This document shows positions 36,601 through 47,451 of a stretch of DNA of 64,000 bases, piece by piece. A program made the translations under genes and the position numbers. The stretch is from Streptomyces sp. NBC_00820 (GTDB lineage: Bacteria > Actinomycetota > Actinomycetes > Streptomycetales > Streptomycetaceae). The notes below the pieces were generated by a model. That model ran no database searches. It saw only the letters and a program-made list of their open reading frames with translations, and was not told the origin of the DNA. The stretch covers positions 3,353,501 to 3,417,500 of the forward strand of contig NZ_CP108882.1 of assembly GCF_036347055.1 (NCBI RefSeq), read 5' to 3'. Position 1 is the first letter of the stretch; each line of letters begins with the position of its first letter.

Positions 36601-38644
36601 CCGCCTTGCCGGTCCAGGTCGCGGCGAACGCCTCCTGGAACCGCTCCCGGCCGTCGTCGCCGAGGTAGTCGCCGTTGCCGCCGACCAGCGACTTGGGCAT
36701 GCGCAGACCGAAGTCGTAGATCCAGGCGGTCGTCCGGTCCGAGCAGCGCAGCTCGTACGGCCGCTCGTCGATGACCTCGACGCCGAGCCGGTGCAGGACC
36801 GGCAGCACGGCGGACAGGGAGACGGCGCCGCCCTTGCGGTAGATCTTGAAGCGGCGCTCGTCGGGGGCCGCACCGACCGGCTCGTACAGGCTGAGGGCGA
36901 AGTCGTTGCCCTCCTCGTCGCTGAGCCGCTCCAGGTGGACCAGGTCGGCGACCGCCGCGCGCGGGCTGTGGTCGGCCTTGTAGCCCTCGGGGAAGCCGCC
37001 GCCGTAGCGGCGCAGCAGCTCGGCGGCGCGTTCCTCGCCGCACTCGGCGTTCAGCGCCTCGGCGAAGCCGTCGGCCCAGGAGCGGGCGGCCTCGACCAGG
37101 CGGGCCTCGATGCGCTCCTTGTCGGTGTCCGACAGCTCCGACAGCTCGGTGCCCGCCGGGACGCGCACGACGAAGTGCAGCCGGGACAGGATCGACTCGG
37201 TGTTCCAGGCGGTGAAGTCGACGCTGGTGCCGCCGAGCTCCTCCTTCAGGATGTCGATGATCCGCAGCCGGACACCGGTGGTGTAGCGGTCCCGGGGCAG
37301 GTAGACGAGGGCCGAGTAGTAGCGGCCGTACTCGTCCTGGCGCAGGTAGAGCCGCAGCCGGCGGCGCTCCTGGAGGTACAGGACGCTCGTCGCGATGGGC
37401 TGGAGCTCGACGGGCGAGGTCTGGAACAGCTCGTCGCGCGGGTACGTCTCCAGGATCTGGAGCAGGTCGCGGCCGTCGTGGCTGTTGGGCGAGAACCCGG
37501 CGAGCTCCAGGACCTCCTCGACCTTGCGGCGGATGACCGGGACCCGGCGAACCGATTCGGTGTAGGCGGCGGAGGAGAACAGACCGAGGAAGCGGCGCTC
37601 GCCGACGACGTTGCCGTCCGCGTCGAACTTCTTGACGCCGACGTAGTCCAGGTACGACGGCCGGTGCACGGTGGCCCGGCTGTTGGCCTTGGTCAGCACG
37701 AGCAGCTTGTGCTCGCGGGCCTTGGCGCGGGCGTCGGCCGGCAGCCGCTCGAAGGACGGGCTGACCGGGTGCTGGTCGTCCAGGGAGTGGTGCGGGTCCG
37801 AGCGCAGTATGCCGAGACCGGTGCCGGGCACGGCGGCCAGGCAGTCGTCGCCGCGCAGCTGGTACTCGCGGTAGCCGAGGAAGGTGAAGTGGTCCGTGGA
37901 CAGCCAGCGCAGCAGCTCGCGGGCCTCCTCGACCTCGGCCTCGGGCAGGTCCGCAGGCCGGGGCTCGCTCAGCAGCCCGTCGGCGATGCGGACCGCCGCG
38001 TCCCGCATCTTCTCCCAGTCCTCGACGGCCTCGCGGACGTCGGAGAGCACGCGCAGCAGGTCGGCGGTGATCTGCTTCAGGTCGGCGCGGTCCGTCTCCC
38101 GGTCGATCTCGACGTGGATCCAGGACTCGATGTGCGCGTCGTGCGGGAGGTCACCGGTGGGCCGGTGCGGCAGCATCTCGATCAGCTTGCCGGTCAGGTC
38201 CCGGCGGACGACGAACTGCGGGTGGATGACGACGTGGATGCCACGCCCCTGCCGGGTCAGCTCGTTCGTGACCGAGTCGACGAGGAACGGCATGTCGTCG
38301 GTGACGACCTCCACCAGGGTGTGGCTGGAGGTCCAGCCGTTCTCCTCCACGGTCGGGGTGTGCACCCGGACGTTCGCGGTGCCCTGGGGACGGTTCCCGG
38401 CGAGACGGTAGTGCGAGACCGCGGCGCCGAAGACGTCGACCGGGTCGCGGTCGGTGAGGTCTTCCGGTGCGGTGTGCAGGTAGTAGCGCTGGAGGAACGC
38501 GAGCACGGAGTCGCTGTCCGGGGTGCCGTCGGTGCCCTCGCTCGTCGTCCCAGTCGGTAGGTGCCCCCCGACCGGGCTGTTCTCAGCTACCCGAGCGGCC
38601 CTTTCGAGCAGCTCGGCCTTGGCTTCGTCCAGCTTGGTCTGCAT
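33695..38644 (-). CDS. gdhB: NAD-specific glutamate dehydrogenase, large 180-kDa class
   Basis: Oxidatively deaminates glutamate to 2-oxoglutarate with NAD, mainly a catabolic enzyme. 1649 residues, matching the ~1650 of the Streptomyces clavuligerus type. The N-terminal ~700 residues are the regulatory ACT-like part (RDLTGKLIEMLPHRPTGD, VHRPSYLDYVGV). The catalytic dehydrogenase region follows with LRWSDRREDFRTEILGL, VPVGAKGGFV, GDMSGDVFGNGMLLSEHIR and NGGIGTYVK. The C-terminal ~400 residues are helical. ATG 38644 has GGAG upstream; an in-frame ATG 23 codons earlier lacks conserved sequence. It is monocistronic and ends at a strong terminator. Confidence 0.96.
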   Translation of the reverse strand: MQTKLDEAKAELLERAARVAENSPVGGHLPTGTTSEGTDGTPDSDSVLAFLQRYYLHTAPEDLTDRDPVDVFGAAVSHYRLAGNRPQGTANVRVHTPTVEENGWTSSHTLVEVVTDDMPFLVDSVTNELTRQGRGIHVVIHPQFVVRRDLTGKLIEMLPHRPTGDLPHDAHIESWIHVEIDRETDRADLKQITADLLRVLSDVREAVEDWEKMRDAAVRIADGLLSEPRPADLPEAEVEEARELLRWLSTDHFTFLGYREYQLRGDDCLAAVPGTGLGILRSDPHHSLDDQHPVSPSFERLPADARAKAREHKLLVLTKANSRATVHRPSYLDYVGVKKFDADGNVVGERRFLGLFSSAAYTESVRRVPVIRRKVEEVLELAGFSPNSHDGRDLLQILETYPRDELFQTSPVELQPIATSVLYLQERRRLRLYLRQDEYGRYYSALVYLPRDRYTTGVRLRIIDILKEELGGTSVDFTAWNTESILSRLHFVVRVPAGTELSELSDTDKERIEARLVEAARSWADGFAEALNAECGEERAAELLRRYGGGFPEGYKADHSPRAAVADLVHLERLSDEEGNDFALSLYEPVGAAPDERRFKIYRKGGAVSLSAVLPVLHRLGVEVIDERPYELRCSDRTTAWIYDFGLRMPKSLVGGNGDYLGDDGRERFQEAFAATWTGKAENDGFNSLVLSAGLTWRQAMVLRAYAKYLRQAGSTFSQDYMEDTLRNNVHTTRLLVSLFEARMSPERQQAGLEITDALLEELDAALDQVASLDEDRILRSFLTVIKATLRTNFFQETHGGGPHAYVSMKFDPQAIPDLPAPRPAYEIWVYSPRVEGVHLRFGKVARGGLRWSDRREDFRTEILGLVKAQMVKNTVIVPVGAKGGFVAKQLPDPGVDRDAWLAEGIASYKTFISALLDITDNMVAGEVVPPRDVVRHDEDDTYLVVAADKGTATFSDIANGVAESYDFWLGDAFASGGSAGYDHKGMGITARGAWESVKRHFRELGVDTQTEDFTVVGIGDMSGDVFGNGMLLSEHIRLVAAFDHRHIFIDPNPDAASSYAERSRLFELPRSSWADYDTKLLSAGGGIFPRSAKAIPLNHHIREALGIEEKISKMTPADLMKAILQAPVDLLWNGGIGTYVKSSAESNADVGDKANDAIRVDGADLRVKVVGEGGNLGLTQLGRIEFALHGGGINTDAIDNSAGVDTSDHEVNIKILLNGLVAEGDMTVKQRNKLLAEMTDEVGALVLRNNYAQNVAIANALAQSKDMLHAQQRFIRHLVREGHLDRALEFLPADRQIRERLNQGQGLTSPETAVLLAYTKITVAEELLGTSLPDDPYLRGLLHAYFPTALRERFTETVDNHPLRREITTTVLVNDTVNTGGTTYLHRLREETGASLEEIVRAQTAARVIFSAAPVWDAVEDLDNKVDAAVQTRIRLHSRRLVERGTRWLLNNRPQPLQLAETVEFFAERVEQVWQQMPKLLRGVDLEWYQHVYDELSEAGVPDELATRVAGFSSAFPALDIVSVADRMGKDPLDVAEIYYDLGDRLGITQLMDRIIELPRADRWQSMARASIREDLYAAHAALTADVLAVGNGTSTPEQRFEDWQEKNSAILGRARATLEEIRGSETFDLANLSVAMRTMRTLLRTHS

Positions 38645-39483
38645 TGTCCTCTGGCTCCTGTCACGCGCCGTTGCGAGACGTAGAAGGAAGTACGGAGTCT
38701 TCCCCTCCGGCATGACGCCACGGCCCGGGGTGTCCGGTCGGTTCCGACGCTATGCCGCGAGGTGAGATGAGCGGTGGGATTTCGGCCAATGTCGACGTAT
38801 CCGCCGGGTGCGACGCCGGATTCGGCACCGCCGAGTCCCGTACCGCCCTCGGCGTCCTGGGGGCTTCGGCGCCCCCGTCCCGCCCGCGAGGACCAGCGAC
38901 CGCCGCCCGGTCACGGAGGTGCTCCGTACAACCCGGGCGCAGGGCAGGAGCGAAGGCGCTCCCGCGAGATATCGCGCTGATCACGCCACAAGGCTATCGC
39001 TCCTCACCCCGGGCACGTCATGAGCCGTATGTGTACAAAACCGGGGGGTGAAGTTTGACGTTCTGCACAGGGGTGAGGCGGGGGCGGGTGGCGTATCCCG
39101 AACGCCCGGACGGCGGCCGGACGGCGCTCGGAGGGCGGCCGAGCGGCGCATGTGTGGCGCATATGTGGTGGGTGACCGCTCGGGCGTGCGACCTGGGCGC
39201 CGTGGCCGTGCGGCGCCCAGGGGCGCCGGCGCGGCGCCGCGGGATGCCGGTGCTGCGGTCCCGGGAGGGGGCCGTGTGGCGCTTGGCGGGGGTGCCGTGT
39301 GGCGCCCGGGGGGTGCCGTGCGTGCGGTCGTCGGCGCGGGGGCGCGTTTCGGTCGCGCCCGCGCACCCGGGGTCGCACCCTGAAAGCGACGGGCCCTCTT
39401 GGCAAGCGCGCCCTGCCGGGGCAGGTTGCTCAGGACAGCGCCCGTCCCCCGCGGAGGGGCCGTGCCCGCGCAGGAGGAACGAC
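38645..39483. other. Long intergenic region between gdhB and the DJ-1/PfpI gene
   Basis: The 839-bp divergent gap holds no credible gene: the open frames here are low-complexity Arg/Pro/Gly-rich reads in all six phases. An A/T-richer spot near 39029-39062 (GTATGTGTACAAAA, and TTGACG at 39055) may be promoter DNA. From about 39140 to 39330 the sequence is built of degenerate reiterations of GGCGCC and GTGCCGTGYGGCGC words. I see no RNA gene signature. Confidence 0.5.
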
Positions 39484-40050
39484 ATGCCCGCGAAGATCCT
39501 CATCATCACCGGCGACGCTGCGGAGTCCCTGGAAGTCCTGTACCCCTACCAGCGCCTGCGCGAGGAAGGCTACGACGTCGACATCGCGGCCCCCACCCGC
39601 AAGACGCTCCGCTTCGTCGTCCACGACTTCGAGCCCGGATACGACACCTACACCGAGAAACCCGGCTACACCTGGCCCGCCGACCTCGCCTTCTCCGAGG
39701 TCGACCCCGGTGAGTACGCGGCCCTCGTCATCCCCGGCGGCCGGGCGCCCGAGTACCTGCGCAACGACCCCGAACTGCGGAAGATCCTCAAGGCCTTCTT
39801 CGACGCCGACAAGCCGGTCGCCCAGATCTGCCACGGCCCGCTGCTCACCGCCGCGATCGACGGCCTGCGCGGCCGCCGCGTCACCGCCTACCCGGCCCTG
39901 GAACTCGACATGCAGTCGGCCGGAGCGCACTTCGACGACGCGGAGACCGTGGTCGACGGCACCCTGGTCTCGGCCCGGGCGTGGCCGGATCACCCCACCT
40001 GGATGCGCGAGTTCCTGAAGGTTCTGCGGGCGAAGGCCCCGACGAGCTGA
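39484..40050 (+). CDS. DJ-1/PfpI family protein
   Basis: 188 residues, class I glutamine amidotransferase-like fold. The nucleophile elbow is AQICHGP with Cys116. An acidic residue in AAESLEVLYP (residues 12-21) can pair with it, as in DJ-1/PfpI enzymes. The family includes proteases, glyoxalase III/deglycase and chaperones, and the sequence alone does not choose between them. Start ATG 39484 has AGGAGG-like AGGAGGAAC directly upstream. It is monocistronic, next to a long non-coding stretch, and convergent with the HAD gene. Confidence 0.93.
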   Translation: MPAKILIITGDAAESLEVLYPYQRLREEGYDVDIAAPTRKTLRFVVHDFEPGYDTYTEKPGYTWPADLAFSEVDPGEYAALVIPGGRAPEYLRNDPELRKILKAFFDADKPVAQICHGPLLTAAIDGLRGRRVTAYPALELDMQSAGAHFDDAETVVDGTLVSARAWPDHPTWMREFLKVLRAKAPTS

Positions 40051-40146
40051 CCCGCACGGCGGTGCACCGGTGCGGCGTGGCCACCCCGCTACGCCGCGCC
40101 TCCCCACGCCCCGGCTCTCCGGCCCTTGCGCTCCGGCCCCTGGTCG

Positions 40147-40815
40147 CTACGCCGCGACTCTCTGCGCCTCGGCGACCGCCTCGGCCAGGGAGTCGACCAC
40201 CGGCACGCCCACGCCCTCCAGGCTGGCCCGGCTGTGCGACCCGCCGGTGTACAGCACGGCCCGCGCCCCGACATGCAGCGCGGCCACCGCGTCGTCCGCG
40301 GCGTCACCGATCACCACGGTCCGCCCGGCCTCGGCCATCCCGCTCAGCGCCTCCAGATGCCGCACCATGTGCTCGGCCTTGCTGCCCCCGGACGGCCCCG
40401 TACGCCCGTCGACGCGTACGAACTGGCCCTCGATCCCGAAGCCGCGCACGAGCGGCACCAGCTCCTCGTGCCCGTACATGCTGAGCAGCGACTGGCTGTG
40501 CCCGGCCGAGCGCCACTCCGAGAGCAGATCGGTCGCGCCCTCGGTCAGCCCGCACCGCACCCGGTGCTCGACGTAGTGCCGGTGGAAGGCCCCGTCCATC
40601 CGCTCCCACTCGGCGTCGGACGGCAGCCGGCCGAGCAGCCGCTCGTAGAACTTCGGCACCGGCACGCAGTACAGCGTCCGGTACTGCTCCAGAGTGATCG
40701 GTGTCAGCCCGAGCTCGGCGAAGGCCGCGTTCGTCGCCCCGATGATCGCGTCATTGTCGTGGAACAGGGTTCCGTTCCAGTCCCAGACGATGTGCGCGCT
40801 TCCGTGCTTCCCCAT
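40147..40815 (-). CDS. HAD-superfamily hydrolase (phosphatase-like)
   Basis: 222 residues. Motif I reads DWNGTLFHD with the nucleophile Asp12; the usual second Asp is Asn (DxN instead of DxD), a variant I recall in actinobacterial phosphoglycolate-phosphatase-like proteins. Motif III lysine is in GSKAEH and motif IV is VIGDAADD. A helical cap lies between residues 20 and 100. It likely cleaves a small phosphorylated metabolite. Start ATG 40815 (MGKHGSAHIVW) fits the fold; an ATG ten codons earlier adds a poorly conserved stretch. Confidence 0.9.
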   Translation of the reverse strand: MGKHGSAHIVWDWNGTLFHDNDAIIGATNAAFAELGLTPITLEQYRTLYCVPVPKFYERLLGRLPSDAEWERMDGAFHRHYVEHRVRCGLTEGATDLLSEWRSAGHSQSLLSMYGHEELVPLVRGFGIEGQFVRVDGRTGPSGGSKAEHMVRHLEALSGMAEAGRTVVIGDAADDAVAALHVGARAVLYTGGSHSRASLEGVGVPVVDSLAEAVAEAQRVAA

Positions 40816-40874
40816 GCCGAAAACCGTACCCGCCCCCGCTGACAATCACCTGGGGAAGATCGGATCCAGGCAGG

Positions 40875-41387
40875 TCAGGCCAGGTGCACCAGGTTGGGGA
40901 TCTCCTGCGTGGCGTACCACAGCAGCTCGTGGTCGTCGGTCTCGTCCACGAGGAACTGCGCGTCGTCGTCCCCGCCGTCGGCCGCCTCCAGCGCCTGCGC
41001 CGCCGCGGCCACGTCCACCTCGGCGTCGTCGGCGTCGACGTGCACCGCGGCCGCCTTCGCGAGCCGGAGCGTGCCCGCCACCGTCACCTCGCCGAGCGTG
41101 CGGGGGTCGAGCCCGCGGTCCGGGTCGGCGGTGGCGGCTCCGTCGGGCACGTCGACGGCGATCACGACCCGCCGCCGCGCCGCGCCGGAGTCGGCCGCCA
41201 GCAGCCGCAGCGAGGCCAGCGCGGCCCGGCTGAGCGCCTCGTACTCCAGTTCCTCGATGTCGTCGGAGACGTACCACTCGCGCAGCGCGGGCGTGACGCC
41301 GTACGCGACGAAGGGGCCGTTGCCCAGCTCACCGGTCTTGGACGCCTCGGCGAGACCGGGAAGGGTCAGAGGGACGTAGACGCGCAT
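40875..41387 (-). CDS. Conserved actinobacterial protein (DUF6912-type)
   Basis: 170 residues. It begins MRVYVPLTLPGLAEA, contains ALREWYVSDDIEELEYEALSRAA and ends with TDDHELLWYATQEIPNL. I recognise it as a conserved actinobacterial family without known function. It is acidic, soluble and without signal or membrane segments. Start ATG 41387 is preceded by GGAAAGAG. It lies just upstream, on the same strand, of the HAD gene with a 59-bp gap, so the two may be cotranscribed. Confidence 0.82.
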   Translation of the reverse strand: MRVYVPLTLPGLAEASKTGELGNGPFVAYGVTPALREWYVSDDIEELEYEALSRAALASLRLLAADSGAARRRVVIAVDVPDGAATADPDRGLDPRTLGEVTVAGTLRLAKAAAVHVDADDAEVDVAAAAQALEAADGGDDDAQFLVDETDDHELLWYATQEIPNLVHLA

Positions 41388-41678
41388 GGCTGGACGCTCT
41401 TTCCTGGTCGCCGACGGGCCTTCAGGATACGTGCGGCCGTCCCCCTTCGAGTCCCCGCCCACACCCCTCGGGGCGTCCACACCGGGCCTCGCACCTCACC
41501 CGGTCCCGCCGCCCGGCCACGGGCCTTCCGCACCCCCGCGTCACCCGGATAAGTGAACGCCCCCGACCTCCGGCCGCCCGCCCCGTCTTCCTTGCCGTGC
41601 CGGTTCCGGTCCCCGTACAAGATCCCCATCAGCGAGTTACCGCCCGGTATTCCCCGGGCCAGCCGAACGGGGACCCCC

Positions 41679-42188
41679 ATGAACAAGGTCATGAGCCGCA
41701 CGCCCCAGCCGCAGCCCCGGCCGCGCCACCGCCCGCCGACCCGCCACGACTCCCGCCGACCCGGCGGCGCGCCGCCCCGGGCGCCCCTGACGAGCAGGAC
41801 TGCCCCGGCACGCACGCCCCAGAGCGCGCGTACGCCCCTCTCGCCGCCGACGGCGGCCGTACCGGGGCAACGCCCCACCGATCTCTTCGCCGACCGCCTG
41901 CTGGCCGTCCTGAGCGGCCAGCGCCCCGTCCACTGGATGCTCCGCCACACCGCGGGCCGCGCCTACGACGACCTCGCCCGCCTCGCCGAACACAGCCCCC
42001 TGCGCACCCGCGGCATCCGCCCCGTGGTCCGCGACATCGGCTACTTCGTCCCCCGCACCGGTGCCCTCGAGGTCTTCGCCCGCATCACAGCCGGTGACCG
42101 GCTGCGCGCCATGGCCTTCCGCCTCGAACAGGGCCACGACCTCCGCTGGCGCTGCACAGCGGTGGAACTGGCCCCCCGAACCCCCTGA
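41679..42188 (+). CDS. Rv3235-family protein (DUF6459-type)
   Basis: 169 residues. The first ~65 are a basic Pro/Arg-rich disordered tail. The conserved part follows: DLFADRLLAVLSGQRPVHWML, then ARLAEHSPLRT and a C-terminal FRLEQGHDLRWRCTAVEL. Homologues of this family sit next to secA in mycobacteria (Rv3235 near secA1), and here it is convergent with secA. Function unknown; a link to secretion is only contextual. Start ATG 41679 is chosen as the last ATG before the tail, with GGGGAC upstream; an ATG at 41553 is in frame but unsupported. Confidence 0.82.
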   Translation: MNKVMSRTPQPQPRPRHRPPTRHDSRRPGGAPPRAPLTSRTAPARTPQSARTPLSPPTAAVPGQRPTDLFADRLLAVLSGQRPVHWMLRHTAGRAYDDLARLAEHSPLRTRGIRPVVRDIGYFVPRTGALEVFARITAGDRLRAMAFRLEQGHDLRWRCTAVELAPRTP

Positions 42189-42248
42189 AGCACCCGCACG
42201 CGCCGCAGGCGCACAGCCGCACAGCCGCACAGCCGCACCGAAACCGAA

Positions 42249-42277
42249 GGGCCGGGCTCCCGAAGGAAGCCCGGCCC
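42249..42277. terminator. Bidirectional hairpin terminator between Rv3235-type gene and secA
   Basis: GGGCCGGGCT (42249-42258) pairs with AGCCCGGCCC (42268-42277) around a nine-base loop. It lies 31 bp before the end of secA and 61 bp after the convergent gene. An ACAGCCGC tandem run (about 42215-42240) precedes it. Confidence 0.75.
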
Positions 42278-42307
42278 CGATGACCGGCTGAAGCGCCGCA
42301 GGTCACG

Positions 42308-45118
<2,811 letters not shown>

Positions 45119-45371
45119 GGGGGCTGGTCTCCTTGCCGGTCGGGCCTGGGACGGTCGGGTTTCCGTTTGACGTACTGAGCAACGGCCATCGTATGCGAGG
45201 ACCCGGCCGCGCCGGGAGGCCTGTCGCCCCGAGGACCGCCTCACCCTGGACAACGCGCGTCCCCCGCGGATGGTGCCGCACCGGCGCGAGGAATCGCGCG
45301 AAAAGTGATCGCCCGCTCACGGACCGCGGAAAACCGTGGCGGGACACGGGCGGCGCGAGCAGAATCGGCCG

Positions 45372-45944
45372 ATGGACCCCGTCACCCTGACCACCGAACG
45401 CCTTCTGCTGCGCACCGTAGGCCCCGACGACACCGAGGCGGTGTACGCGGCCGCGCAGGACCCCGACATGCAGCGCTGGATCTCTTCGTTCCCCTCTCCC
45501 TACCTGCGTGAGCACGCCGAGGGTTTCACCGGGCAGATGGTGCCGGAGGGCTGGGCGAACGACTCGATGTACACCTTCGGTCTGTTCCTGCCCGAAGGGG
45601 AGCTGACGGGCATGCTGAGCGTGATGATGCGGGCGCTGGGCGTCGGCGAGATCGGCTTCTGGGCCGTCAAGGAGCACCGCGGCCGCGGCTACGTCACCGA
45701 GGCCGCGCTGGCCGCGGCCCGCTGGGCCTTCACCGACCTGTCCATAGACCGGCTGGAGTGGCGCGCGGAGGTCGGCAACGTCCCCTCCCGCGCGGTCGCC
45801 GAACGCGCCGGCTTCACCGTCGAGGGCACCCTCCGCTCGGCCGTCAACAACAAGGGCGTACGGCGGGACTGCTGGGTGGGCTCCCTGCTCCCCTCGGACC
45901 TCGGTCTGCCGTCGACAGCGCCCTATCTGCCCGCGCGGACGTAG
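45372..45944 (+). CDS. GNAT-family N-acetyltransferase (RimJ/RimL type)
   Basis: 190 residues. It transfers acetyl from acetyl-CoA to an amine. It begins with the typical LTTERLLLRTVGPDDTEAV. The acetyl-CoA loop is IGFWAVKEHRGRGYVTEAA near residues 93-112, and LEWRAEVGNVPSRAVAERAGF is the second signature. Substrate unknown; RimJ/L relatives act on ribosomal protein N-termini or small molecules. It diverges from secA. Its stop codon overlaps the first base of the palindromic element at 45944. Confidence 0.9.
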   Translation: MDPVTLTTERLLLRTVGPDDTEAVYAAAQDPDMQRWISSFPSPYLREHAEGFTGQMVPEGWANDSMYTFGLFLPEGELTGMLSVMMRALGVGEIGFWAVKEHRGRGYVTEAALAAARWAFTDLSIDRLEWRAEVGNVPSRAVAERAGFTVEGTLRSAVNNKGVRRDCWVGSLLPSDLGLPSTAPYLPART

Positions 45945-46106
45945 GGGGTGTCGTTTGGATCAGCTCGGGTCCGCGGCGTCCGGCACGGCACCTCGCCGCG
46001 TTGTCGGATCGGCCGAGTACGTCCAGTGCGCGGCAGATCCTTCGCCTTGCGAGGCACCGCACCGGACGCCGCGGCCTGATCCGACCTGACCCAAACGACA
46101 CCCCCC
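45944..46106. mobile_element. 163-bp palindromic MITE-like element
   Basis: The ends are inverted repeats: GGGGGTGTCGTTTGG at the left (45944-45958) and its complement CCAAACGACACCCCC at the right (to 46105, with one more C). The match continues inward with few differences (left GATCAGCTCGGGTC, right arm read in reverse GGTCAGGTCGGATC, then CGCGGCGTCCGG in both arms), so nearly the whole element can fold into one long hairpin. It contains no gene. It overlaps the stop of the GNAT gene and could also end its transcript. I recall related palindromes across Streptomyces genomes but cannot check copy number. Confidence 0.75.
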
Positions 46107-46182
46107 AGCCCCCCACCCCCGCGCTCCGGACGGAACCGCAGCTCGTCCCGCGTTGTCAGTGCCGCCGTCTATCGTCCGGACC

Positions 46183-47409
46183 ATGACCACCCTTCCGCGC
46201 CCCGCCCTCGACCTCACCGCGGACGACGCCCGCCGTATCGCCCTGCGGGCCCAGGGCTTCCTCGGCGCGCCCGACCGGCGGGCCGGTGTCCGCGGGGTTC
46301 TCCGCCACCTCGGCGCGGTCCAGCTGGACACCATCTCGGTGCTCGCCCGCTCCCACGAGCTGATTCCGTACGCGCGCCTGGGCGCGGTCGGCCGCAGGTC
46401 CGTGGAGTCCGCCTACTGGCAGGCCCCCTCCGCCGACGAGCCGTCGGCCCGGCCCCACGCCTTCGAGTACTGGTCGCACGCCGCGTGCATCCTCCCGGTC
46501 GAGGAGTGGCCGCACTTCGCCTTCCGCCGCCGCGCCTACCGCGACCGCCCGCACTGGAACCACCAGCTGCCCGACGGCGCCTACGACCAGGTCGTCAAGC
46601 AGCTGCGCGCGGAAGGCCCGCTGACGGCCACGCAGTTGGGCGGTGCGAAGAGGACCAGCGAATGGTGGGACTGGTCCGGCACCAAGGTCGCCGTGGAACG
46701 CGCGCTGATGTACGGGGAGGTGGTGTGCGTCGAGCGCCGCGGCTGGAAGCGGGTGTACGACCTGGCCGAGCGCGCCATCCCCGAGCCTCTGCTGCACGAC
46801 GAACTGGACGACACCGAGTGCCTGCGCCGCCTGGTCCGGCTGGCCGGAGAGGCCCTGGGGGTGGGCACGCGCGCGGACATCGCCGACTACCACCGCCTCA
46901 AGGGCGAGCAGGTGGACGCGGTGATCGCCGACTCGGGTCTGGTGCCCGTCGAGGTCGAGGGCTGGTCCAAGCCGGCCTGGGCGGACCCGGTCGCCCTCGC
47001 GACCCCGCCGCGCGGCCGGCACCGCACCACGCTGCTCTCCCCGTTCGACTCGCTGATCTGGGACCGGGCCCGCACGGAACGGATCTTCGGCTTCACCCAC
47101 CGCCTCGAGGCCTATGTCCCCAAGCCGAAGCGGGTGTACGGCTATTTCGCGATGCCGGTGCTGGCGGGCGGCCACCTGGTCGGCCGCGTCGACCCGGCCC
47201 GCGAGGGCCACACCCTGGTCGCCAAGCAGGTCACCCTGGACGGCGCGAAGGCCGTCCCGGCGGTCGCCCAGGCGCTGGTCGAGGCGGCGGCCTGGGTGAA
47301 CTGCACGGACGTCCGCGTGGAACGCGTGGACGCTCCCGAACTCCGCGAACCCCTCGTCCTGGAGCTCACCCGCGCCGTCGCCCAGGACCTGGGCCGGGCG
47401 TCGACCTGA
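46183..47409 (+). CDS. YcaQ/AlkX-type winged-helix DNA glycosylase family protein
   Basis: 408 residues. The YcaQ/AlkZ family has three winged-helix domains and opens DNA interstrand crosslinks or removes bulky alkyl bases. The catalytic motif of the YcaQ-like branch, Q-hydrophobic-D, is present as QLD at residues 47-49 (HLGAVQLDTISV). Other family features are the RSHELIPYARLG segment after it and LLSPFDSLIWDRARTERIFGF near the C-terminus. Start ATG 46183 follows the palindromic element by 76 bp; no strong ribosome site is seen. A role in alkylation or crosslink repair is family inference. Confidence 0.87.
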   Translation: MTTLPRPALDLTADDARRIALRAQGFLGAPDRRAGVRGVLRHLGAVQLDTISVLARSHELIPYARLGAVGRRSVESAYWQAPSADEPSARPHAFEYWSHAACILPVEEWPHFAFRRRAYRDRPHWNHQLPDGAYDQVVKQLRAEGPLTATQLGGAKRTSEWWDWSGTKVAVERALMYGEVVCVERRGWKRVYDLAERAIPEPLLHDELDDTECLRRLVRLAGEALGVGTRADIADYHRLKGEQVDAVIADSGLVPVEVEGWSKPAWADPVALATPPRGRHRTTLLSPFDSLIWDRARTERIFGFTHRLEAYVPKPKRVYGYFAMPVLAGGHLVGRVDPAREGHTLVAKQVTLDGAKAVPAVAQALVEAAAWVNCTDVRVERVDAPELREPLVLELTRAVAQDLGRAST

Positions 47410-47451
47410 TCAGGGCAGCACCCTGATCCGGGCGTCGCCCTGGTCCGGGCG

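Noticed and set aside
39055..39060. TTGACG as a -35 box for the DJ-1 gene
   Set aside because: No acceptable -10 box at 16-19 bp, and it is over 400 bp from the start codon.
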